From an uncultured Clostridia bacterium (GTDB lineage Bacteria; Bacillota; Clostridia; Oscillospirales; Acutalibacteraceae): DNA of 50,916 nucleotides. How positions within the stretch are numbered: the stretch's first letter is position 1; each line of letters starts with the position of its first letter. A program made the translations under genes and the position numbers. The notes beneath the pieces were generated by a model. That model saw only the letters and a program-made list of their open reading frames with translations. It had not been told where the DNA came from and made no database searches. The stretch covers positions 1 to 50,916 of the forward strand of contig CAMJMQ010000019.1 in NCBI GenBank assembly GCA_946407065.1, given 5' to 3'. Below, in pieces: positions 28,727 through 37,842 of this stretch.

Positions 28727-29986
28727 CTATTTTAAAGCATACGGTCGGATCTCGGACGCGAGGTACAGTGAGCCGCAGACAAAAATATCATCCCCATAGG
28801 AGAGCGCCTTGTCATATGCCTCACGAGGGTTCTCGATGACCTCGATGTCATCGCTCACGCCGCCCAGTCTGCGTGCCAGATCAGCCGCGGGCAGGGCTCT
28901 GGGGTTGTTGATATCGGTCACGATAATCCGCTTGAACAGCCCGTCGAGCAGGCTCAGCGAGGTGCTGTCCTTGTCGGCAAGGATCCCGATGATCAGCGTC
29001 TTGTCACCCTCGGCATAATAGGTGCGCACCGCCGTCGCGAATGCCTGTAAGCCGTTGGGATTATGCGCGCCGTCGAGGATCACCGTGGGGTTCTCACGCA
29101 GCTTTTCAAAGCGCGCGGGATGGTGGGTATGCTCTAAGCCGTCACGGATATTCTCGATCGTGATCTGCTTGCCGTGCTCCTTTTGCAGTACCTCAAGAAC
29201 TGCCAGTGCACAGCGCAGGTTGTCGATCTGGTGCGAGCCAAGTAGGGGCAGGCGCATCGGCAGTTCGCGGTAGACAAAGCGGGTGCCGTCGCGATCCATC
29301 TCAGTGACGGTCAGGCGGATGTCCTCGGCACGATAGAGGGTGTTGTGCTCCTGTCGCGCCTTTTCTTCGATCACGGCGAAGGCTTCACGCGGCTGAGGCG
29401 CGGTCACGGTGGTGCCGTAGCTCTTGATGATGCCCGCCTTTTGGTACGCGACCGCCTCGATGGTCTCACCGAGGATGGCGGTATGGTCAAGGTCGATGCG
29501 CGTGATCACCGAGCACAGCGGGAATGGGATCAGGTTGGTGGAATCGAGCAGACCGCCCATGCCGACCTCACAGACGACGATGTCGCAGCCGAGCTTTTTG
29601 AAGAGATAGAAGCTCAGCACGGTGATGAACTCGAACTCCGTGATGACGGTGCCCTGCTCATTGAGCTTTCTCAGCTTTGGCTCCAAAAAGGTGACCGCCT
29701 CGGCGAGGGTCTCTTTGTCGATCATCTGATTGTTGATCTGGATGCGCTCGCGGAAGTCGACGATATACGGCGAGGTGAACAGCCCGACCTTATAGCCCGC
29801 CTGCTGCAACACAGCGCTGAGCATGGCGCAGACGGAGCCCTTTCCGTTTGTGCCCGCTACGTGGATGAAAGATTGTCCCAGCACCTCGGGCACGGTGCGA
29901 AAGAGCTTTTTGACGCGGTCAAGCCCGGGGCGTGAGCCGAATTTGTCGAGTGAGTGGATGAATCGCAGACTTTCTTCGTAGTTCAT
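28727..29986 (-). CDS. folC: Folylpolyglutamate synthase / dihydrofolate synthase
   Basis: The 419-residue Mur-ligase family enzyme has P-loop GTNGKGSVCAML (about 45-56), FTSPYIVDFRERI, the E-rich TEFEFITVLSFYLF, DLDHTAILG, and the C-terminal ligase motif LDGAHNPNG. It adds glutamates to folates and probably also makes dihydrofolate from dihydropteroate. AGGAGG is 6 bases before ATG. It follows rsmI by 11 bases on the same strand and is the distal gene of a trmN6-rsmI-folC run that ends at the hairpin 28612-28652. Confidence 0.95.
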   Translation of the reverse strand: MNYEESLRFIHSLDKFGSRPGLDRVKKLFRTVPEVLGQSFIHVAGTNGKGSVCAMLSAVLQQAGYKVGLFTSPYIVDFRERIQINNQMIDKETLAEAVTFLEPKLRKLNEQGTVITEFEFITVLSFYLFKKLGCDIVVCEVGMGGLLDSTNLIPFPLCSVITRIDLDHTAILGETIEAVAYQKAGIIKSYGTTVTAPQPREAFAVIEEKARQEHNTLYRAEDIRLTVTEMDRDGTRFVYRELPMRLPLLGSHQIDNLRCALAVLEVLQKEHGKQITIENIRDGLEHTHHPARFEKLRENPTVILDGAHNPNGLQAFATAVRTYYAEGDKTLIIGILADKDSTSLSLLDGLFKRIIVTDINNPRALPAADLARRLGGVSDDIEVIENPREAYDKALSYGDDIFVCGSLYLASEIRPYALK

Positions 29987-29997
29987 AGGTTCCTCCT

Positions 29998-30822
29998 TTA
30001 CATCAATTCCTTGTAGATATCATTCTTCTTGAGCCCCGCCATCGCCGCGGCTTGCTTGGCGGCTTCGGTCGGGCGCATACCGCCGTCGATCAGCTTCTGT
30101 GCGTAGGCGACGGCATCCGAGAGGGTAATCTCGGATTGTTCCTCGGTCTTTTTGCCCTCTAACACAAGGACGATCTCGCCCTTGAGCGAGCCGTCAGCAT
30201 ACTTCTCCGCCGCCTGTTTGGTGGTGGTGCGGATGATCTCTTCATGCACCTTGGTCAGCTCGCGCGCGATGGTGAGCCTGCGGTCGCCGAACGAGGCGTA
30301 AAAATCCTGCAACGTATGGGCGAGCTTATGCGGCGCCTCATAAAAGATCATGGTGCGGCGCTCGCCGAGTAGGCTCTCGAGGTGCTCCATGCGGCTCTTT
30401 TTGTTCACGGACAAAAAGCCCTCAAAGGTGAATCGCCCTGTCTCAAGCCCCGACACCGCTAACGCGGAGATCACGGCGCTCGGGCCGGGTACCACAACGG
30501 TTTTGACGCCCGCTTCTTCGCACTGCTTGATCAGATCCTCTCCCGGATCAGAGATGCACGGCATACCCGCGTCGGTGACGATCGCGCAGCTCTCGCCCGC
30601 TAAGATGCGGTCGATGATCTTCTCGCCCTTCTCGTGCTTATTATGCTCAAAATAACTGATCATCGGCTTTTTGATGCCGAAGTGATTCAGCAGCTTGACA
30701 GTCACGCGCGTATCCTCGGCGGCGATGAAATCCACCGCTTCGAGCGTTGCGACCGCGCGGGGCGACAGATCGCCCATGTTGCCGATCGGCGTACCGACCA
30801 CGTATAAAATGTTCTTATCCAT
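29998..30822 (-). CDS. rsmI: 16S rRNA (cytidine1402-2'-O)-methyltransferase
   Basis: The 274-residue tetrapyrrole-methylase-fold protein has VGTPIGNMGDLSPRA near the start, AAEDTRVT, VTDAGMPCISDPG (SAM site) and VPGPSAVISALAVSGL. This is the RsmI signature throughout. It methylates the ribose of C1402 in the decoding centre. ATG 30822 (MDKNILYVVG) with AAGGA 9 bases upstream is chosen over an earlier in-frame ATG at 30882 that would lie deep inside trmN6. It overlaps trmN6 by 8 bases. The trmN6-rsmI pairing is conserved in Firmicutes. Confidence 0.95.
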   Translation of the reverse strand: MDKNILYVVGTPIGNMGDLSPRAVATLEAVDFIAAEDTRVTVKLLNHFGIKKPMISYFEHNKHEKGEKIIDRILAGESCAIVTDAGMPCISDPGEDLIKQCEEAGVKTVVVPGPSAVISALAVSGLETGRFTFEGFLSVNKKSRMEHLESLLGERRTMIFYEAPHKLAHTLQDFYASFGDRRLTIARELTKVHEEIIRTTTKQAAEKYADGSLKGEIVLVLEGKKTEEQSEITLSDAVAYAQKLIDGGMRPTEAAKQAAAMAGLKKNDIYKELM

Positions 30823-31558
30823 CGTGATTATCCTTATAGCTTCCGTAGATTTCCCGCATCTCGGGGGTAAAGCCGTTTTCATCCTCGATCATCAATACAG
30901 GCAAAACATCCATATAGCCCGGCTTTGCGCCGCGCTTTGCCTCACACAGAAAGAGCTTGGGCGCTTTGTCCGCCCTGCCCTGTACCATGCGCAGGCGTTT
31001 GGGTTCCATACCGTGAGCACGCATCGCGCCGAGAACATCCGTCAGGCGTTCGGGACGCTGGCATAGGACAAACCGTCCGCTGAAGCGGAGCAGTCGGCTT
31101 GCCGCCGCGCAAATATCATCGAGCGTACATTCCGTTTCATGCAGGGCGATCTTCTTCGCGCTGTCGGGGCTGACGATCCCCGAGCCGCCGAGCTTATACG
31201 GCGGGTTGCAGATGACCAGATCGCACTCGCCCGCGGGCATCTGCGCGGGAATCTCTCTGATATCTCCCAAAACAGGGTGAATGAGTGCCGCGCGCTCAAT
31301 GCCGTTATCCCTATTGCGGCGAATACTGTTCTTCAACAGCTCAATCGCCTCGGGCTGGATGTCGACGGCGGTGATCTCCCGCGGTGCGGTATCGCGGATC
31401 AGAAGCAGCGGGATCGTGCCGCAGCCCGTGCCGAGCTCTACGATCCTGTCGCCGTTTTTCGGCGCGGCAAAATGCGCCAGCAGTATCGTATCGGTGGAGA
31501 AATGATGAGCGTCGGTGACATAGACTTCCACACCGCTTCCCAACGGCTCCAAGCGCAT
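30815..31558 (-). CDS. trmN6: tRNA1(Val) (adenine37-N6)-methyltransferase-like enzyme
   Basis: The 247-residue class I methyltransferase has SAM motif VELGTGCGTIPLLL (about 40-53), the acidic AVDIQPEA, and the N6-adenine signature NPPYKLGG. This matches YabB/TrmN6 proteins that methylate adenosine 37 of tRNA-Val. ATG 31558 (MRLEPLG) has GAGGGG 8 bases upstream; GTG 31567 lies inside that site. It is the first gene of a run with rsmI and folC. Confidence 0.88.
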   Translation of the reverse strand: MRLEPLGSGVEVYVTDAHHFSTDTILLAHFAAPKNGDRIVELGTGCGTIPLLLIRDTAPREITAVDIQPEAIELLKNSIRRNRDNGIERAALIHPVLGDIREIPAQMPAGECDLVICNPPYKLGGSGIVSPDSAKKIALHETECTLDDICAAASRLLRFSGRFVLCQRPERLTDVLGAMRAHGMEPKRLRMVQGRADKAPKLFLCEAKRGAKPGYMDVLPVLMIEDENGFTPEMREIYGSYKDNHDG

Positions 31559-31572
31559 TTGAATCACCCCTC

Positions 31573-31806
31573 TTGATAGTGGAAAGTTGACAGTGGAAAA
31601 TGGAAAGTTAACGGCGGGCGCTTTTCTAGTGGAAAGTTGACAGTGGAAAATGGAAAAGAGATGGCGGGCACTGCCCGCACCCGATCATATTCGGGAGGAG
31701 CGAGCCCCTCCCCTACAAGTAACGGAACGATCGACTATCACTTTCAACTTTCCACTTTCCATTTTCAACTTCTTACTTTCCACTTTCCACTGTCAACTGT
31801 CAACTT
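31573..31806. repeat. Family-B element with GTGGAAA arms and a family-C hairpin inside
   Basis: Tandem left-arm blocks (AGTGGAAAGTTGACAGTGGA at 31577 and again at 31629) face right-arm blocks (TTTCAACTTTCCACTTTCCA near 31742, then TTCCACTTTCCACTGTCAAC). In the centre lie GGCGGGCACTGCCCGCACCCGA and GGGAGGAGCGAGCCCCTCCC. No gene is supported. Confidence 0.8.
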
Positions 31807-31841
31807 ATATATTACCATACATAGATCGCGTTGTAAACGGC

Positions 31842-31872
31842 AAAAAAATAACCGAGGCACAAAGCCTCGGTT
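31842..31872 (-). terminator. Terminator after ferredoxin gene
   Basis: The 9-bp stem AACCGAGGC/GCCTCGGTT has a 5-base loop and is followed on the minus strand by ATTTTTTT. Confidence 0.9.
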
Positions 31873-31887
31873 GTTTCTTTAGTTCGA

Positions 31888-32058
31888 TTACTCTGCAGCA
31901 GGAGCGCTTACAGGGCAGGCATCAGCGCAGGAACCGCAATCGATGCAAGCGTCAGCGTCGATAACATACTTACCGTCGCCCTCGGAAATAGCGTTTACGG
32001 GGCACTGATCGGCACAAGCACCGCAAGAGATGCAATCGTCAGAAATCTTATAAGCCAT
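31888..32058 (-). CDS. 2[4Fe-4S] ferredoxin
   Basis: The 56-residue protein has two CxxCxxCxxxCP motifs (CISCGACADQCP at about 9-20 and CIDCGSCADACP at about 38-49), the classic clostridial ferredoxin layout. It carries electrons at low potential in anaerobic metabolism, for example for pyruvate oxidation or hydrogenases. ATG 32058 follows AAGGAGG by 8 bases. It is monocistronic, with a good promoter at 32089-32116 and its own terminator, which suggests high expression. Confidence 0.95.
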   Translation of the reverse strand: MAYKISDDCISCGACADQCPVNAISEGDGKYVIDADACIDCGSCADACPVSAPAAE

Positions 32059-32088
32059 GAAATTGACCTCCTTGTTTTTATTGACTAC

Positions 32089-32116
32089 ATTGTAGCACAT
32101 CGAATAAAAAAATCAA
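32089..32116 (-). promoter_or_regulatory. Promoter of ferredoxin gene
   Basis: On the minus strand TTGATT and TACAAT are 16 bp apart with TG one base before the -10. The predicted start is about 25 bases before the ATG. Confidence 0.75.
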
Positions 32117-32176
32117 GGTTTTCAGCCGAAAATTAGCGGTGCCTAACCAAATTTAGCTTAAGCTGTCGCAGGAAGA

Positions 32177-33118
32177 CTACGTGTTCTCCGCCTCATACAT
32201 TTTCTTGAGCTCCTCCAGATCATACGGCGTTTGCTGATACAAATAATAGTTCAGCCAGTTGGAATACAGGAGGGATGCATGGGAGCGCCATGTCATCACA
32301 GGCTTGCGGTTGACGTTGTCATCGGGGAAGTAATTGTAGGGTTTGCTGATCCTGATGCCCTTCTCCACATCGCGGTAATACTCCTTGGCGAGGGTATCAT
32401 AATCATATTCACAGTGACCGAGCAGATAGAACTCTCTGCCGTTTTTGGCGCAGATGATCGCGACGCCCGCCTTTTTGGAGGTGGCAAGGATCTCGAGCTG
32501 AGGCACCTTTTCAATATCCTCGGTGCGGATGCCGGTGTAGCGTGAGTGCGGGATCAGGAAATAGTCGTCAAAGCCGCGCATCAGAGGATGCTTGGGGTTG
32601 AGGATCATGTGGTTATAGATGCCGAAGAGCTTCTTTGGCAGGTCGACCTTGTCGATGCCGTAGCGATAGTACAGCCCCGCCTGAGCGCCCCAGCAGATGA
32701 ACATGGTGGAATAAACGTGCTTCTTTGCCCATTCAAAGACCTCGCACAGCTCGTCCCAGTAGTCGACCTCTTCAAAGGGCATTTGCTCGACGGGAGCGCC
32801 GGTGACGATCATGCCGTCAAAGCGTTCCTCGCGGATCTCATCGAGGGTCTTGTAGAACTTCATCAGGTGCTTTTCACTGGTGTTCTTCGATTTATGGCTC
32901 GCCATCTGCAGCAGCTCCACATCGACCTGCAAAGGGGAATTACCGAGCAGGCGCATCAGCTGGGTCTCGGTCGTGATCTTGGTGGGCATGAGGTTCAGGA
33001 TGACGATTTTGAGCGGTCGGATATCCTGCGTCATCGCGCGATCTTCCTGCATGACAAAGATATTCTCACTCTCGAGAATTTGCGTGGCAGGCAGATCATT
33101 GGGTATTTTGATCGGCAT
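32177..33118 (-). CDS. metA: Homoserine O-acyltransferase MetA (predicted acetyl-type)
   Basis: The 313-residue class I glutamine-amidotransferase-fold enzyme activates homoserine in methionine synthesis. The catalytic residues are visible: Cys142 (FICWGAQAG), His235 (LLGHCEYD) and Glu237. Residue 111 is Glu (GAPVE), which in studied homologues favours acetyl-CoA, whereas Gly favours succinyl-CoA. I therefore predict O-acetylhomoserine, despite the MetA name. AGGGGAG precedes the ATG. The gene stands alone between repeats, with no SAM riboswitch seen upstream. Confidence 0.93.
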   Translation of the reverse strand: MPIKIPNDLPATQILESENIFVMQEDRAMTQDIRPLKIVILNLMPTKITTETQLMRLLGNSPLQVDVELLQMASHKSKNTSEKHLMKFYKTLDEIREERFDGMIVTGAPVEQMPFEEVDYWDELCEVFEWAKKHVYSTMFICWGAQAGLYYRYGIDKVDLPKKLFGIYNHMILNPKHPLMRGFDDYFLIPHSRYTGIRTEDIEKVPQLEILATSKKAGVAIICAKNGREFYLLGHCEYDYDTLAKEYYRDVEKGIRISKPYNYFPDDNVNRKPVMTWRSHASLLYSNWLNYYLYQQTPYDLEELKKMYEAENT

Positions 33119-33137
33119 ATTACCGCTCCCCTTTCAT

Positions 33138-33283
33138 CAAAATTGAAAATTGAAAACTGAAGACTGAAGATTGAAGAATGAATGGCGGGAAACCCGCACC
33201 CGATTAATAATAATCAAGTGAGGACATCGTCCTCCCGCTATTATTCATTTTTCAGCTTTCAGTATTCAGTATTCATTATCCCG
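33138..33283. repeat. Family-B element upstream of metA
   Basis: Left arm GAAAACTGAAGACTGAAGAT (33152 on) faces right arm TTTTCAGCTTTCAGTATTCA (about 33248-33267). The centre has GGCGGGAAACCCGCACCCGA and TAATAATAAT...GCTATTATT. Confidence 0.8.
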
Positions 33284-33296
33284 GCAAAGCCGGGAA

Positions 33297-34736
33297 TCAA
33301 TATTGCTTTCCCCAGTACACCATGTGCTTGGCGGGCTTGCCGCAGCAGGCGCAGACGTCGCCGAGGTTCTCTTCCTCGAAGGGGATACAGCGGGATTTTA
33401 CGCCGCCGGTGACGTCCTTGATCTTATCCTCGCACTCGGTCTCGCCGCACCACATCGCCTTGATAAAGCCGGGCTTGTTCTTCGCGATGTCGACGAACTC
33501 GTCAAAGTTATGGGCGACATGGGTCTTTTCCTGCATGTTCTCGAGCGCGCGGTTGTACATATCGTCGTGGATCTTGACGAGCAGATCGGCAATCGTCTGC
33601 TCGAGGTTGTCGAGCGAGACAAAGAGCTTCTCTCTGGTATCGCGGCGCACCAGTACACACTGGTTCTTCTCAATATCCTTGGGACCGATCTCCAGACGGA
33701 CAGGCACGCCCTTCATCTCATACTGGGCGAACTTCCATCCGGGACTCTGGTCGGAATCATCGAGCTTTACGCGGAATTTTGTCTTTAATGCTTCATACAG
33801 CGCGTTTGCTTTATCAAGGACGCCCTCCTTATGCTGAGCGATCGGGATGATCGCGAGCTGGATGGGAGCGACCTTGGGCGGCAGTACCAGACCGTCGTCA
33901 TCGGAGTGCACCATGATCAGCGCGCCGATCATGCGGGTGGAGGTGCCCCATGAGGTCTGGTGCGGATGATGGAGCTTGTTATCTCTGCCGGTGTAGGTGA
34001 TGTCGAACGCCTTGGCAAAGCCGTCGCCGAAGTAGTGTGAGGTACCGCCCTGCAGCGCGACGCCGTTGTGCATCATCGGCTCGATGGTGTAGGTCTCCTT
34101 CGCGCCGGCAAAACGCTCCTTCGGCGTTTTCTCACCGACGACCGCGGGGATCGCGAGGGTCTCTTTGTAGAAATCCTCGTATACCTTGAGCATTTTCAAG
34201 GTTTCCTCACGCGCCTCTTCCTCGGTCTCGTGCAGGGTATGACCCTCCTGCCAGAGGAACTCACTGGTGCGCAGGAACGGACGGGTGGTCTTCTCCCATC
34301 TGACGACGGAGCACCACTGGTTATAGAGCTTGGGCAGGTCGCGGTAGGTGTTGACGACCTTGGCGTAATGCTCACAGAAGAGCGTCTCAGAGGTCGGGCG
34401 CACGCACAATCTCTCGGTCAGCTTCTCAGATCCGCCGACCGTGACCCACGCGCATTCGGGCGCAAAGCCCTCGACATGATCCTTCTCCTTCTCGAGCAGG
34501 CTCTCGGGAATGAACATCGGCATATAGACATTCTCGTGACCGGTCTCCTTGAAGCGGCGATCCATATCGTTGCGCATATTCTCCCAGATCGCGAAGCCGT
34601 AGGGTCGGATGACCATACAGCCCTTGACGTTAGAGTAATCTACCAGCTCCGCCTTTTTGACGATGTCGGTATACCATTTTGCAAAATCCTCGTCGCGGCT
34701 CGTGATCGCCTCGACCATTTTCTTATTCTGAGCCAT
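33297..34736 (-). CDS. proS: Prolyl-tRNA synthetase, archaeal/eukaryotic type
   Basis: The 479-residue class II synthetase lacks the bacterial INS editing domain and has the archaeal-type order: catalytic core (VRPTSETLF as motif 2 region, [17 protein letters not shown]), anticodon-binding domain (about 285-390), and a C-terminal zinc-binding domain with CGETEC and CACCGK ending in WGKQY. It charges tRNA-Pro, whose GGG isoacceptor gene is at 40188-40264. I chose ATG 34736, with GGAGG 6 bases upstream, over ATG 34754. No T-box is seen in the leader. Confidence 0.95.
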   Translation of the reverse strand: MAQNKKMVEAITSRDEDFAKWYTDIVKKAELVDYSNVKGCMVIRPYGFAIWENMRNDMDRRFKETGHENVYMPMFIPESLLEKEKDHVEGFAPECAWVTVGGSEKLTERLCVRPTSETLFCEHYAKVVNTYRDLPKLYNQWCSVVRWEKTTRPFLRTSEFLWQEGHTLHETEEEAREETLKMLKVYEDFYKETLAIPAVVGEKTPKERFAGAKETYTIEPMMHNGVALQGGTSHYFGDGFAKAFDITYTGRDNKLHHPHQTSWGTSTRMIGALIMVHSDDDGLVLPPKVAPIQLAIIPIAQHKEGVLDKANALYEALKTKFRVKLDDSDQSPGWKFAQYEMKGVPVRLEIGPKDIEKNQCVLVRRDTREKLFVSLDNLEQTIADLLVKIHDDMYNRALENMQEKTHVAHNFDEFVDIAKNKPGFIKAMWCGETECEDKIKDVTGGVKSRCIPFEEENLGDVCACCGKPAKHMVYWGKQY

Positions 34737-34778
34737 ATTTTTCCTCCATAGCATAGTAATCGTTAACAGCTGTTAATG

Positions 34779-34926
34779 TAGGGGTGGTTCTTGACCCACC
34801 CGTTCGCGAAACGGAATGCTGCAAATATCAGTTGATAATCCAAACGAGCATACCCGCAATTTCACAAAGATATCTTCACACATCAAACTGATGTGTCGTC
34901 GGGAGGGTCAAGACCCTCCCCTACAA
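34779..34926. repeat. Inverted family-C element upstream of proS
   Basis: TGTAGGGGTGGTTCTTGACC then CACCCG at the left faces GGGAGGGTCAAGACCCTCCC then CTACAA at the right. Both edges carry TAGGG or CCCTA and encode a different hairpin core. About 105 bp of unassigned sequence lies between. Confidence 0.65.
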
Positions 34927-35106
34927 TAATGCCTAATCAAAAATAATTATACTATCATTCAGCGGTTTTGACAAGTGCCAAACTGCGCCAACCCGATACG
35001 GAAAGCCCGATAAAATTGGTTATTTTGCGCAAATCGGGCGCGTGTGCCGCCCATGTAGCTTGATCTCTCATGGGAAACCCTCGTGGAATTCATATCGCAA
35101 TAATAA

Positions 35107-35172
35107 GGTTGAGATGCCGCGGCGTTGAAATAAGGTTGAGATTGCCACACCCCTAAAGGGGCTCGCAATGAC
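35107..35172. repeat. Tandem family-A repeats upstream of the acpP terminator
   Basis: A partial copy (GGTTGAGATGCCGCGGCGTTG, 35108 on, truncated here as GGTTGAGATGCCGCGG) is followed by a full copy at 35134-35172 (GGTTGAGATTGCCAC...GGCTCGCAATGAC). The inner core CCCCTaaaGGGG is a hairpin. The tandem partial-plus-full layout repeats that seen at 1719-1799. Confidence 0.75.
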
Positions 35173-35182
35173 ATTGATAGCG

Positions 35183-35211
35183 CAAAAAATAAGGCGGCAT
35201 AAAGCCGCCTT
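35183..35211 (-). terminator. Terminator after acpP
   Basis: The 8-bp stem AAGGCGGC/GCCGCCTT has a 5-base loop and is followed on the minus strand by ATTTTTTG. Confidence 0.9.
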
Positions 35212-35263
35212 CATCTTTTGTCAGTCGAGAGAAAGAACACGCGTGTCCTCCTCCCCTGCAAAA

Positions 35264-35491
35264 TCAGGTTTTCGATTCGATGTAATTGACAAGATCAGCT
35301 ACAGTGCGAATGTTCTCGATCTCCTCGTCGGGGATCTCGATCTCAAACTCATCCTCGATGGACATCAGCAGGTCTACAACATCAAGAGAATCCGCGCCTA
35401 AATCATCCTGCAGATCAGTCTCGGGCTTGATAGAATCCTCTTCTACGTCGAACTGTCCGGCAAGGATAACCTTAATCTTTTCTAATACCAT
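35264..35491 (-). CDS. acpP: Acyl carrier protein
   Basis: The 75-residue acidic four-helix protein has the phosphopantetheine site GADSLD (Ser35). It carries acyl chains in fatty-acid synthesis. ATG 35491 follows AGGAGG by 7 bases; an in-frame ATG at 35539 would add 16 unusual residues. It is monocistronic with promoter 35602-35630 and terminator 35183-35211, not part of a fab operon. Confidence 0.95.
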   Translation of the reverse strand: MVLEKIKVILAGQFDVEEDSIKPETDLQDDLGADSLDVVDLLMSIEDEFEIEIPDEEIENIRTVADLVNYIESKT

Positions 35492-35601
35492 TGTGTCTCC
35501 TCCTAAATGAATAAGCGTGTGATGCGGCGCCCGATACATGAGCCTCGCAAACCTCGGTAACCGCGCTCGAAAACAATATGCTGTTTTCCTATTACATCAA
35601 C

Positions 35602-35630
35602 ATATTATTAGTAATATCGCACTTTGTCAA
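35602..35630 (-). promoter_or_regulatory. Promoter of acpP
   Basis: On the minus strand TTGACA and TAATAT are 17 bp apart. The -10 lies in a near-palindrome ATATTACTAATAATAT that could be a regulator site, though I cannot name the regulator. It leaves a leader of about 105 bases. Confidence 0.65.
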
Positions 35631-35783
35631 GGATTATGTCAATTTTTTAACCGTTAGTGCTGATTGGGAATTAAGAAGCGTACATTTTGTGTCATTTCTG
35701 ACAGCTTGTAACTATATTTAGCGCATGCATGCTCCGACAAGTAGTAGTGTTTAGCCAATCACATACTTTTCCTGTACTCAGAG

Positions 35784-35818
35784 AATAACTCCTCACTCCT
35801 AACTCCTCACTCCTCACT
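35784..35818. repeat. Single arm of family-B repeat (CTCCTCA unit)
   Basis: ACTCCTCACTCCTAACTCCT then CACTCCTCACTAA is a degenerate run of a 7- to 8-base unit abutting the phosphohexomutase stop codon. No facing arm is seen. Confidence 0.55.
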
Positions 35819-37319
35819 AAACAATGATTCCGCTCTGCGTTTTGAGGAACTCCATGACCTTCTGCTCGATGAGCTTAACGCCGCCCTCAGTGTCGCTCTC
35901 GATGTTCAGCGGCAGGATCGGATCATGCACCGAAAGTCTGAGCAGGAACCAGCCGTCGCCGCCGTCCTTGTCAAAGCTGACGCGGATGCCCTCGCGGTTA
36001 TCGGGCGCGATGTGCCAGTCGGGCTGACCCTGAGCATATTTCTCCAGCTCATCGATCACGCGCTGACCGGTGGTCTTGAAATCCTTATCGGTGATCTTGA
36101 TGCGGATCTCCTTTGCTTCGACCGGCTCTTTCAGCGCGGCAAGCAGGCTGTCAAGGCTCTCGCCCTTTTGACGCAGCTGCGCCGCCTTGATGATGATCTT
36201 GGTGCACAGGTACGCGCCATCGTCCAGATAGTAGTTCTCCTCCATCGCGGCATGACCCGAGGTCTCGATCGCGAGGGGCGCTGAGATGCCCTGTGCTTTC
36301 AGCTCGATCGCCTTGTTGATGACGTTTTTATAGCCGCGGCGATAGCGATAATGCTTGCCGCCGAGGTGCTTTTCGATGAATTCGTTCAGCCCGGTGGAGG
36401 TGATGGAATCGGTCACCACCGTGCCGCCGGGATTGTTCTCGAGCGCCAGACACGCTGCCAGAGCCACCAGACGGTTGCGGTTGATCTCCTTGCCGTATTG
36501 ATCGACCGCGCCGCCGCGGTCAACGTCGGTGTCGAAGATCACGCCGAGGTCGGCTTTACTCTGTAAAACCGCCTCACAGATGGACGCCATCGCCTGCTCG
36601 TTCTCAGGATTGGGGACATGATTCGGGAACATGCCGTCGGGGTCGAGATAGCGCGAGCCGCTCGTATCGGCGCCCAGCGGCTCGAGTACAGAAGCAGCAT
36701 AGAAGCCGCCCGCACCGTTGCCCGCGTCCACCACGATGTGGAAGCCCTTCAGCGGCAGGTCATATTCCTCCGCGTTCACCTCGCGCTTGATCAGCTCACG
36801 CAGATGCGCGGAGTAGTTCTCCATATAATTGATCGGGGACACGGTGCCGCCCATCGCCTTTTCGGGCTGATCGCCGTCCTGAGCATGCTGTAAGATCACC
36901 TCGATATCGGGCGCGTCCAGACCGCCGTCACGGGTAAAGAATTTCAGCCCGTTGCGGTTGAACGGATGGTGCGAAGCGGTGATCTGCACCGCCGCGTCAC
37001 AGCCAAGATCGACGGTCGTCATGAACATCGAGGGAGTGGATGACAACCCGCAGTCATAGACCTTCACGCCCGCTCTCGCCAGTCGGCGGATCACGATGTC
37101 GGCGATGTGCTCGCCCGAGATACGGCAGTCACGGCCGACCGAGACCGTCAGCTGAGCGGCGGGCTTGCCGAGTTTCTGCTCTGCCCAGAGGATAAAGCCG
37201 TCTGCCATTGCGGACAAGATATCATCGGTGAGATTGACCGGTTCATCCGCCACACCCTCGCTCGCGATGCCGCGGATATCGGTGCCGCTTTTGAATATTT
37301 TAAAGGTATCGTTTAACAT
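35817..37319 (-). CDS. Phosphomannomutase/phosphoglucomutase-type phosphohexomutase
   Basis: The 500-residue alpha-D-phosphohexomutase has active-site Ser116 in TASHHP, the metal loop DTDVDR, the sugar-recognition loop IETSGHAAM, and the C-terminal phosphate loop ending RVSFDKDGGDGWF. It interconverts hexose 1- and 6-phosphates for cell-wall or exopolysaccharide precursors. GGAGG precedes ATG by 6 bases. A promoter at 37386-37414 and an inverted repeat at 37340-37370 in the leader suggest some control. The preferred sugar (mannose or glucose) is not decided by sequence alone. Confidence 0.92.
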   Translation of the reverse strand: MLNDTFKIFKSGTDIRGIASEGVADEPVNLTDDILSAMADGFILWAEQKLGKPAAQLTVSVGRDCRISGEHIADIVIRRLARAGVKVYDCGLSSTPSMFMTTVDLGCDAAVQITASHHPFNRNGLKFFTRDGGLDAPDIEVILQHAQDGDQPEKAMGGTVSPINYMENYSAHLRELIKREVNAEEYDLPLKGFHIVVDAGNGAGGFYAASVLEPLGADTSGSRYLDPDGMFPNHVPNPENEQAMASICEAVLQSKADLGVIFDTDVDRGGAVDQYGKEINRNRLVALAACLALENNPGGTVVTDSITSTGLNEFIEKHLGGKHYRYRRGYKNVINKAIELKAQGISAPLAIETSGHAAMEENYYLDDGAYLCTKIIIKAAQLRQKGESLDSLLAALKEPVEAKEIRIKITDKDFKTTGQRVIDELEKYAQGQPDWHIAPDNREGIRVSFDKDGGDGWFLLRLSVHDPILPLNIESDTEGGVKLIEQKVMEFLKTQSGIIV

Positions 37320-37339
37320 AGTTGCCTCCGTTATAATGA

Positions 37340-37370
37340 TACTAAGTTCAAATAAAAAGTGGACTTAGTA
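37340..37370. promoter_or_regulatory. Inverted repeat in phosphohexomutase leader
   Basis: TACTAAGTTCA (37340-37350) and TGGACTTAGTA (37360-37370) match at 10 of 11 pairs around a 9-base AT-rich spacer. It lies between the promoter and the ribosome binding site, so it could be an operator or a leader hairpin. Confidence 0.5.
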
Positions 37371-37385
37371 TTAGATATCGTTAGT

Positions 37386-37414
37386 ATTCTAACAGATAAC
37401 CATTGATTAAGCAA
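37386..37414 (-). promoter_or_regulatory. Promoter of phosphohexomutase gene
   Basis: On the minus strand TTGCTT and TAGAAT are 17 bp apart, with TG just before the -10. The ATG is about 70 bases downstream. Confidence 0.6.
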
Positions 37415-37676
37415 GGCAAAACCGCTTCGATTTTAGGGAAAATCAAGGATTTTTCCATCGTTTTTGGCTTAGACAAGCGATTTTGTAGATTGCGACAGTA
37501 ATCCTTGACAATGTCGGATTGAAATGGGCAAAGTTCACAGAAATGATCTGAGGAAAAATTTCAATCGAATAGTTTTTGTCGCATTTATTGTGCAAACTAT
37601 ACTAATATTGTTCCTCCGAATTATTAAAAACCATCATGACTTTGGCGGTATGCACAAACGAAACAGCAATTTGTTG

Positions 37677-37704
37677 TTGACTTTCACGAAAAACAGGCTA
37701 TAAT
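37677..37704 (+). promoter_or_regulatory. Promoter for small unknown gene, with long leader
   Basis: TTGACT and a perfect TATAAT are 16 bp apart. A weaker candidate (TTGTCG-16-TATACT) lies at 37576-37603. The leader to the gene at 37987 is about 275 bases. It holds an orphan AGGAGGG (37770-37776) with no start codon at a proper distance, then a family-A repeat. Confidence 0.65.
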
Positions 37705-37793
37705 AATAACTGTCAAGACAAAGTCCGCTTGACTACTGCGCCGCGCGGCCAAGGCGGCACGGTATTTTAGGAGGGACTGAACATACAGTATAT

Positions 37794-37842
37794 TGTCATT
37801 GCGAGGGCTCGGCACACGAGTCGACCGCGATAACGGCAATCG
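37794..37842 (-). repeat. Family-A repeat, reversed and diverged
   Basis: TGTCATTGCGAGGGCTCGGC at the left and ACCGCGATAACGGCAATCGA at the right match the family ends in reverse orientation (GTCATTGCGAG...GGCAATC). It lies within the leader of the gene at 37987. Confidence 0.6.

Noticed and set aside
32119..33300. SAM riboswitch near metA
   Set aside because: Neither flank shows the conserved SAM-box core; the upstream region is a family-B repeat.
34737..34960. T-box leader upstream of proS
   Set aside because: I find no AGGGTGGNACCGCG-type antiterminator on the minus strand; the GC-rich palindromes belong to family-C repeats.
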